NCBI GenBank assembly: GCA_026997055.1
Contig: JALWJU010000541.1
Span: 1-10,190 of the forward strand
Direction of reading: 5' to 3'
DNA length: 10,190 bases
Source of the DNA: Paracoccaceae bacterium
GTDB lineage: Bacteria; Pseudomonadota; Alphaproteobacteria; Rhodobacterales; Rhodobacteraceae
Under the pieces are notes generated by a model. The model worked only from the letters and a program-made list of their open reading frames with translations. It was not told the origin of the DNA and made no database searches. Positions 6,546 through 10,190 of this stretch are shown here, piece by piece (positions within the stretch are counted from its first letter, which is position 1; the number at the start of each line of letters is the position of its first letter). The translations under genes and the position numbers were made by a program.

Positions 6546-6573
6546 TTGAAATAAAACATTTCAAAATTATACT
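6546..6573 (+). promoter_or_regulatory. AT-rich cpdB promoter with embedded dyad
   Basis: TTGAAA (6546-6551) and TATACT (6568-6573) are separated by 16 bp; each matches the sigma-70 consensus at four or more positions. A perfect inverted repeat, TTGAAAT (6546-6552), AAAAC, ATTTCAA (6558-6564), covers the -35 and spacer, an ideal operator location. Another TTGAAA lies at 6539-6544. The segment is mostly A and T inside very GC-rich DNA. Predicted start is near 6580, leaving a leader of about 110 bases. Confidence 0.6.
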
Positions 6574-6658
6574 CCTGGTTGTTTGGCAATGGAAGGATTC
6601 TTGCCATATCGAAACATCGCCTCAAGCAGTCGCAGAATTGAGGGGCATATAGGGCAAC

Positions 6659-6672
6659 GCCGGGAAACCGGC
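6659..6672 (+). other. GNRA-type hairpin in the cpdB leader
   Basis: GCCGG (6659-6663) and CCGGC (6668-6672) form a perfect 5-bp stem closed by the tetraloop GAAA, 19 bases before the proposed TTG start. An upstream hairpin GGCAA (6586-6590)/TTGCC (6600-6604) with a 9-base loop is also possible. Such a leader structure could affect translation initiation; no known riboswitch class was recognised. Confidence 0.4.
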
Positions 6673-6691
6673 CAGGGGTATCGGGAAAGCC

Positions 6692-8647
6692 TTGGGGAAA
6701 ATCGGAACACTGGCTGACGTACCCGTCAGCACATGCCTGCACTTGCGGATCATGGCGACGACCGATCTGCACATGCAGGTCCTGCCGGCAGATACCGGCG
6801 CACGGGCCGCCCGGGGAGAGGGCCGGCTTCTGTACGGATTCGCCCATACAGCCACCCTGATTCGCCGTGCCCGCGCCGAGGCCGCCAACAGCCTGCTTCT
6901 GGACAGCGGCGATTTCCTCTGCGGCAGCGGCTGCATGTTCCTGCCCCGGATGGCGCGGATATCCGGGCGGCATGCGCACCCGATGATCGAAGTCATGAAT
7001 CACCTGGGATATGACGCGGCGACACCGGGCAATCACGACTTCGACCGCGGCCTGGCATTTCTCGAGCAGGCCATGGCGGCAGCCGCCTTTCCCTTCGCCT
7101 GCGCCAATCTCCACATCCGGACACCCGAGGGCGCTCGCTCTCTCTTTGCCGAATATGTCATCCTCAGGCGCCGCATGACCGACCGGAGCGGCCGCAGGCA
7201 CGAATTGCGCATCGGCGTGACCGGCTTCCTGCCGCCCAATTCCATCGACCAGACGGCAAGCGGCAACTGCCACATCGCTACAAGCGACATCGTCGAGGCG
7301 GCCCGGGCCGTGGTCCCCAGGATCCGGCGGGCCGGGGCCGACCTCGTGATCGCGCTTGCCCATAGCGGGCTCGGCCGCGCCGAACATGTGCCGGGCATGG
7401 AAAACGCCGCCATCCCGCTGGCCGCGGTGGAGGGGATCGACGCGGTGATCTCCGGCCACCGCCACAGGCTCTTTCCCGGCCCCGGCTGGCCCGAAGCCCC
7501 CGAGGTGGATCCCCGCAGCGGCACCGTGCACGGCAAGCCGGTGGTCAGCCCCGGCTTCTGGGGTTCGCATCTGGGGGTGATCGACCTGGAACTGGAGCAT
7601 GCCCGCGGCGGAGCCGGCTGGACGATCCGCAGCCACAAGGTCACCACACGCCCGGTCTCGGCCCGGGACAGGCGCGGCGAGGCCAGAATCCTGGTCGAAC
7701 CCGACCCCCGGGTGAGCGAGCTCGTTCGCCCGATCCACCGCCGGATCACCGCCCGGCTGGCCAAGCCGCTGGGCCACAGCCGGCACCCGCTTCACTCCTT
7801 CTTTGCCTTGGCCTCCCCCTGCCGTGCGGTCCAGCTGATCCAGCGGGCGCAGATATGGCACATCCGCCGCCTGCTGGGAGATGCCGGCACAGGCTCGGAC
7901 GAGCGCCGGGATGACCCCGCCGCCCCCGGCACCGGGGCACGGCTGCCGCTGCTCTCGAGCGCCTGTTCCTTCAAGACCGGCGGCTATGGCGGGCCGGAAA
8001 ACTTCACCGATACCCCGGCCGGCCCCCTGAGCATGGCGGTCATCGACGACCTCTATCCCTTCCCGAATCGCCTGGCGGCGCTGAAGGTCAGCGGTGCGGA
8101 TATCCGCAACTGGCTGGAACGGGCGGCCAGCATCTACAACCGGGCCCTGCCGGGCATGGTGGTGGATCTCAAGGCGCCGGAAGTCCCCGCCTACCTCTAC
8201 GAAACCGTGCTGGGGCTCGACTATGCCATCGACCTGTCGCGCCCGGCCCTGTTCGATCAGTACGGCCGCCGGACCGGCAATGGCCCCGGGCGCATCCGCC
8301 ACCTCTCCCATGCCGGCAGCCCGGTGCAACCGGACAGTCAGTACCTGCTGATCACCAATTCCTACCGCGCCACCGGCGGAGGCGGCTACCCCCTCGCCGA
8401 AAATACCGAGCCTCTGGACCTGCCCCCGACCGACATGCAGCAGGTGCTGGTCGAGTATTTCCGCGCCCACCCGCATCTGGAAACGCCGCTCGAGCCACAC
8501 TGGCGCTTTGCCCCCCTGCCCGGCGCCGTCATGCGGTTTCGCTCCGCGCCGCGTGCCCGGGCATATCTGCCAATACTCGAGCACGGCGAAATCCGCCCGG
8601 CCGGACAGGATGAGAGCGGCTATCAGCTGTTTGACCTTCACCTGTAG
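6692..8647 (+). CDS. cpdB: CpdB-like 2',3'-cyclic nucleotide phosphodiesterase/3'-nucleotidase
   Basis: This 651-residue metallophosphatase/5'-nucleotidase family protein resembles CpdB, which opens 2',3'-cyclic nucleotides from RNA breakdown to 3'-nucleotides and then removes the phosphate. The N-terminal metallophosphatase domain has the metal ligands in order: Asp25 and His27 (ATTDLH), Asp74 (LDSGDF), Asn114-His115 (GNHDFD), His224 (AHSG) and His256/His258 (GHRH). The C-terminal substrate domain contains the GGYGGPENFTD and AGPLSMAVIDDLYPFPN blocks and SYRATGGGGYPLA. The TTG at 6692 is chosen because the essential first strand LRIMATTDLH begins at residue 18, before the first ATG (6752, residue 21), and GGGAAAG lies just upstream; a stop at 6650 limits extension. 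No signal peptide is visible, unlike the periplasmic E. coli enzyme. The catalytic residues are intact. Confidence 0.9.
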   Translation: MGKIGTLADVPVSTCLHLRIMATTDLHMQVLPADTGARAARGEGRLLYGFAHTATLIRRARAEAANSLLLDSGDFLCGSGCMFLPRMARISGRHAHPMIEVMNHLGYDAATPGNHDFDRGLAFLEQAMAAAAFPFACANLHIRTPEGARSLFAEYVILRRRMTDRSGRRHELRIGVTGFLPPNSIDQTASGNCHIATSDIVEAARAVVPRIRRAGADLVIALAHSGLGRAEHVPGMENAAIPLAAVEGIDAVISGHRHRLFPGPGWPEAPEVDPRSGTVHGKPVVSPGFWGSHLGVIDLELEHARGGAGWTIRSHKVTTRPVSARDRRGEARILVEPDPRVSELVRPIHRRITARLAKPLGHSRHPLHSFFALASPCRAVQLIQRAQIWHIRRLLGDAGTGSDERRDDPAAPGTGARLPLLSSACSFKTGGYGGPENFTDTPAGPLSMAVIDDLYPFPNRLAALKVSGADIRNWLERAASIYNRALPGMVVDLKAPEVPAYLYETVLGLDYAIDLSRPALFDQYGRRTGNGPGRIRHLSHAGSPVQPDSQYLLITNSYRATGGGGYPLAENTEPLDLPPTDMQQVLVEYFRAHPHLETPLEPHWRFAPLPGAVMRFRSAPRARAYLPILEHGEIRPAGQDESGYQLFDLHL

Positions 8648-8677
8648 GCGGGCCCGGCCGCAAACCGCCGCGCGCCC

Positions 8678-8706
8678 TTGCCAAGCCCCGAGCCCTTGCC
8701 TATATG
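8678..8706 (+). promoter_or_regulatory. Promoter of the SRP RNA gene
   Basis: TTGCCA (8678-8683) and TATATG (8701-8706) are exactly 17 bp apart. The predicted start, about seven bases after the -10 box, coincides with 8713, where the RNA terminal stem begins. This agreement makes the prediction stronger than the other promoters here. Confidence 0.65.
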
Positions 8707-8712
8707 AGGCGC

Positions 8713-8806
8713 GAGAGGTTGGCGCGGGCGAGCGCCTCGCCAACCCGGTCAGGTCCGGAAGGAAGCAGCCGTAACGAGCCCCGCTCGGGTCGCTGTCCAG
8801 CCTCTC
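8713..8806 (+). ncRNA. ffs: Small signal recognition particle RNA (4.5S type)
   Basis: The conserved helix 8 core is present at about 8747-8777: GGTCAGGTCCGGAAGGAAG then CAGCCGTAACG, including the GGAA apical tetraloop and the asymmetric internal loop that binds the Ffh M domain. The ends pair: GAGAGG (8713-8718) with CCTCTC (8801-8806), giving an RNA of about 94 bases, normal for the bacterial small SRP RNA. With Ffh it targets nascent membrane and secreted proteins to FtsY. Inside the 5' half, GGTTGGCG (8717-8724) and CGCCAACC (8738-8745) form a perfect 8-bp local hairpin that competes partly with the long-range stem. No clear intrinsic terminator follows; TCCC GCA GGGA (8819-8829) is a small stem without a T-run. 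Exact ends are inferred from pairing. Confidence 0.95.
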
Positions 8807-8851
8807 ACCCACGTTCAGTCCCGCAGGGATCGGGCGGTGGCAGATGCACCC

Positions 8852-8993
8852 AAGGACCGGGGGCCGGGAGCCGAGGGATCGGGAGCCAAGGGACCGGGGC
8901 CGAGGGACCGGGGCCGAGGGACCGGGAGCCGGAGGGCCGGGAGCCAAGGGACCGGGAGCCGGAAGAGCCAGAGCCCGGAGGGCCGGAGGGCCG
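8852..8993 (+). repeat. Imperfect G-rich tandem repeat, 14-16 bp units
   Basis: About eight head-to-tail units approximate AGGGACCGGGAGCCGG. Clear units begin at 8874, 8889, 8903, 8917, 8933, 8947 and 8963; those at 8889 and 8903 are identical (AGGGACCGGGGCCG), and the units at 8917 and 8947 are also identical. Degenerate copies flank both ends. Runs of three or more G recur on the plus strand with spacers of 2-7 bases, matching the G-quadruplex pattern many times over. Open frames cross it on both strands, giving Arg/Gly/Pro-rich repeats, but none looks like a real protein. It lies between ffs and rsgA. Confidence 0.85.
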
Positions 8994-9104
8994 CCGCGAG
9001 CAGATGGCGCCAATCACCGCAAGCCGGGGCGCCCCATGTTCGGAGAGCCGGGGCCAGGCAGACAGGCCGGGCGACTTCCGAAGCGTCTGGTCGGGAAACC
9101 AGGC

Positions 9105-9149
9105 AGGAGGAGCAGATTGTCAATCCCTGCACGGCAGAGTATCGCGTGA
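9105..9149 (+). promoter_or_regulatory. Possible coupled leader ORF ahead of rsgA
   Basis: A perfect AGGAGG (9105-9110) lies six bases before a TTG (9117). From there a 10-codon frame (MSIPARQSIA) ends in TGA (9147-9149), overlapping the rsgA GTG (9146) as GTGA. The rsgA GTG has no good ribosome-binding site of its own nearby. Translation of the short frame could therefore feed ribosomes to rsgA. Alternatively, AGGAGG may serve an ATT start at 9116 that is in frame with rsgA. Confidence 0.35.
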
Positions 9150-10190
9150 CCTTCACCCTTGCCGATATGGGCTTTGACGCCTTTTTTGCCGCCCAGGTCC
9201 CGGCCGACAGCCAGGCCAGCCCCTGGCGCATCAGCGAAGTTCACCGCGACCGCCTCACCGCCCTCTCTCCCCGGGGATCACAGAGCCTGACCGCCCCCCC
9301 CGACACGGAAACCGGCGCCTTCGCCGTGGGCGACTGGGTGCTGGCCGGCCCGAACCGACAGGTGCAAAGGCTGCTCGAACGCAAGAGCCTGCTGCACCGG
9401 CGCGCCGCCGGGACCGATGCCCGCCAGCAACTGATCGCCGCCAATTGCGACATGCTCTTCATCACCACTTCCTGCAATGACGACTTCAGCCCGGCCCGCC
9501 TCGAACGCTTCCTGGTCCTCGCCTACGAAAGCAACTGCCGCCCCGTCATCCTGCTGACCAAGGCCGACCTGACCGCAGACCCCGCTCACTGGCTGGCCCG
9601 CGCCCGGGCCCTCGACCCGCGCGCTGCCTGTCTCGCCGTCGATGCCAGGTCCCCCCGGGACCTCGCCCGTATCGCCCGCCTCTGCCCCAGAGGGCAAACC
9701 GCCGCCCTGGTCGGCTCCTCCGGCGTGGGCAAGACCACTCTGACCAACGGCCTCTGCGCCCGTCGGGACCCCACCGGCCCGGTTCGCGAACGCGACGGGC
9801 GCGGACGCCACGTCACCACCAGCCGGGCGCTCCGGCCCATGACCAACGGCGGCTGGATCATCGACACCCCGGGCATCCGCGCTCTCCGGCTGGAACAGGC
9901 AGGAAGCGGCCTTGCCCTGCTGTTTGCGGATATCGAACGGCTTGCGCAGGGCTGCCGCTTCTCCGACTGCACCCACGGGCAGGAGCCAGGCTGCGCCCTG
10001 CGCGCGGCCATCGCGAGCGGAGAACTCGACCCCGAACGCCTGGAGCGCTGGCGCAAACTGCGCGAGGAAGAGGCACGGAACTCTGCCGCCCTGTCTTCCC
10101 CGCGCCACCGTGGCAGAGAGAAGAAACCCGCCCCGCGCAAGCCCCGCAACCGGCCGGCAAGCCCTCCCCCGCCAGCGACTCCGACCACAT
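9146..10190 (+). CDS. rsgA: Ribosome small-subunit-dependent GTPase A, 3' end cut
   Basis: RsgA (YjeQ/EngC) is a circularly permuted GTPase that binds the immature 30S subunit and promotes late maturation and release of RbfA. The first 348 codons are in the window, and the frame is still open at the edge. After an N-terminal OB-fold (about residues 25-100), the GTPase motifs appear in permuted order: G4 TKAD (138-141), G5 near VDARS, P-loop GSSGVGKTT (190-198), G2 near HVTTSR, and G3 DTPG (240-243). The zinc domain has CRFSDCTHGQEPGC with Cys270, Cys275, His277 and Cys283. A basic, Pro-rich tail follows, so little is missing. The GTG at 9146 is chosen because VTFTLADMGFDAFFAAQ matches the alphaproteobacterial N-terminus; an ATG at 9167 is the main alternative. 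The leader carries G-rich repeats and a possible coupled short ORF. Confidence 0.93.
   Translation, partial: MTFTLADMGFDAFFAAQVPADSQASPWRISEVHRDRLTALSPRGSQSLTAPPDTETGAFAVGDWVLAGPNRQVQRLLERKSLLHRRAAGTDARQQLIAANCDMLFITTSCNDDFSPARLERFLVLAYESNCRPVILLTKADLTADPAHWLARARALDPRAACLAVDARSPRDLARIARLCPRGQTAALVGSSGVGKTTLTNGLCARRDPTGPVRERDGRGRHVTTSRALRPMTNGGWIIDTPGIRALRLEQAGSGLALLFADIERLAQGCRFSDCTHGQEPGCALRAAIASGELDPERLERWRKLREEEARNSAALSSPRHRGREKKPAPRKPRNRPASPPPPATPTT

Noticed and set aside
6517..6573. A PhoB box or known riboswitch upstream of cpdB
   Set aside because: No CTGTCAT-type direct repeats are present and the leader matches no riboswitch consensus I can recognise.
4931..6652. A 573-codon plus-strand open frame out of phase with plsC and running over the SRPBCC gene
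   Set aside because: It is the shifted frame of plsC and then the antisense of the SRPBCC gene. The encoded sequence is Arg/Pro/His-rich with no family resemblance.
8852..8993. The tandem repeat as a CRISPR array
   Set aside because: Units are 14-16 bp, contiguous and degenerate, with no unique spacers and no cas genes nearby.
6521..9013. An 830-codon open frame on the minus strand covering all of cpdB and ffs
   Set aside because: It is antisense to a clear CpdB enzyme with intact motifs and to the SRP RNA, and its translation is low-complexity Gly/Ala/Pro/Arg with no recognisable domain. Long antisense frames are expected in such GC-rich genes.
8704..9177. Plus-strand frame giving an Arg/Glu/Pro/Gly repeat protein through the tandem repeats
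   Set aside because: It begins inside the SRP RNA and overlaps the rsgA start; the repeats simply translate into low-complexity sequence in every frame.

Overview
The window is about 10 kb of very GC-rich, gene-dense chromosomal DNA. It most resembles an alphaproteobacterium, probably of the Rhodobacterales/Rhodobacteraceae type. That placement is an inference from the strong G/C bias at third codon positions, from GTG and TTG starts, from the neighbourhood (zinc-ribbon protein, ftsE, ftsX, plsC, SRPBCC protein, CpdB) and from my memory of similar proteins in that group. No phage, transposon, CRISPR array, toxin-antitoxin pair or other accessory module is visible. I did not find an undescribed biological system; what is noteworthy is regulatory or structural and lies between otherwise ordinary genes.

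Layout: (1) 1-282, minus strand: N-terminal part of purD (purine synthesis), cut by the window edge. It diverges from xseA (358-1896, plus; exonuclease VII large subunit) across a 75-bp gap with overlapping candidate promoters. (2) 2027-2977, minus strand: a 316-residue protein with an N-terminal CxxC/CxxC zinc ribbon, a long acidic Pro/Ala-rich region and one C-terminal membrane helix. It converges on xseA and diverges from ftsE. (3) 3171-5543, plus: an ftsE-ftsX-plsC cluster. ftsE and ftsX overlap by GTGA, and plsC follows after 25 bp. The products are the cell-division ABC-type regulator and a phosphatidic-acid-forming acyltransferase. (4) 5726-6199, minus: a SRPBCC-fold protein with a good intrinsic terminator at its 3' end. 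(5) 6200-6691: a 490-bp divergent intergenic region whose last 150 bp contain a sharply AT-rich promoter with an embedded inverted repeat. (6) 6692-8647, plus: a CpdB-like 2',3'-cyclic nucleotide phosphodiesterase/3'-nucleotidase with no visible signal peptide. (7) 8713-8806, plus: the small SRP RNA (ffs, 4.5S type) with a well-spaced promoter. (8) 8852-8993: an imperfect G-rich tandem repeat of 14-16 bp units. (9) 9146 to the window end, plus: rsgA, the circularly permuted ribosome-assembly GTPase, possibly preceded by a short coupled leader ORF.

Most genes are housekeeping: purine synthesis, DNA repair, division and envelope lipid synthesis, nucleotide salvage, protein targeting and 30S maturation. 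The most interesting parts are the leader between ffs and rsgA (G-rich repeats, perfect Shine-Dalgarno, 10-codon TTG ORF overlapping the rsgA GTG) and the AT-rich dyad in the cpdB promoter.
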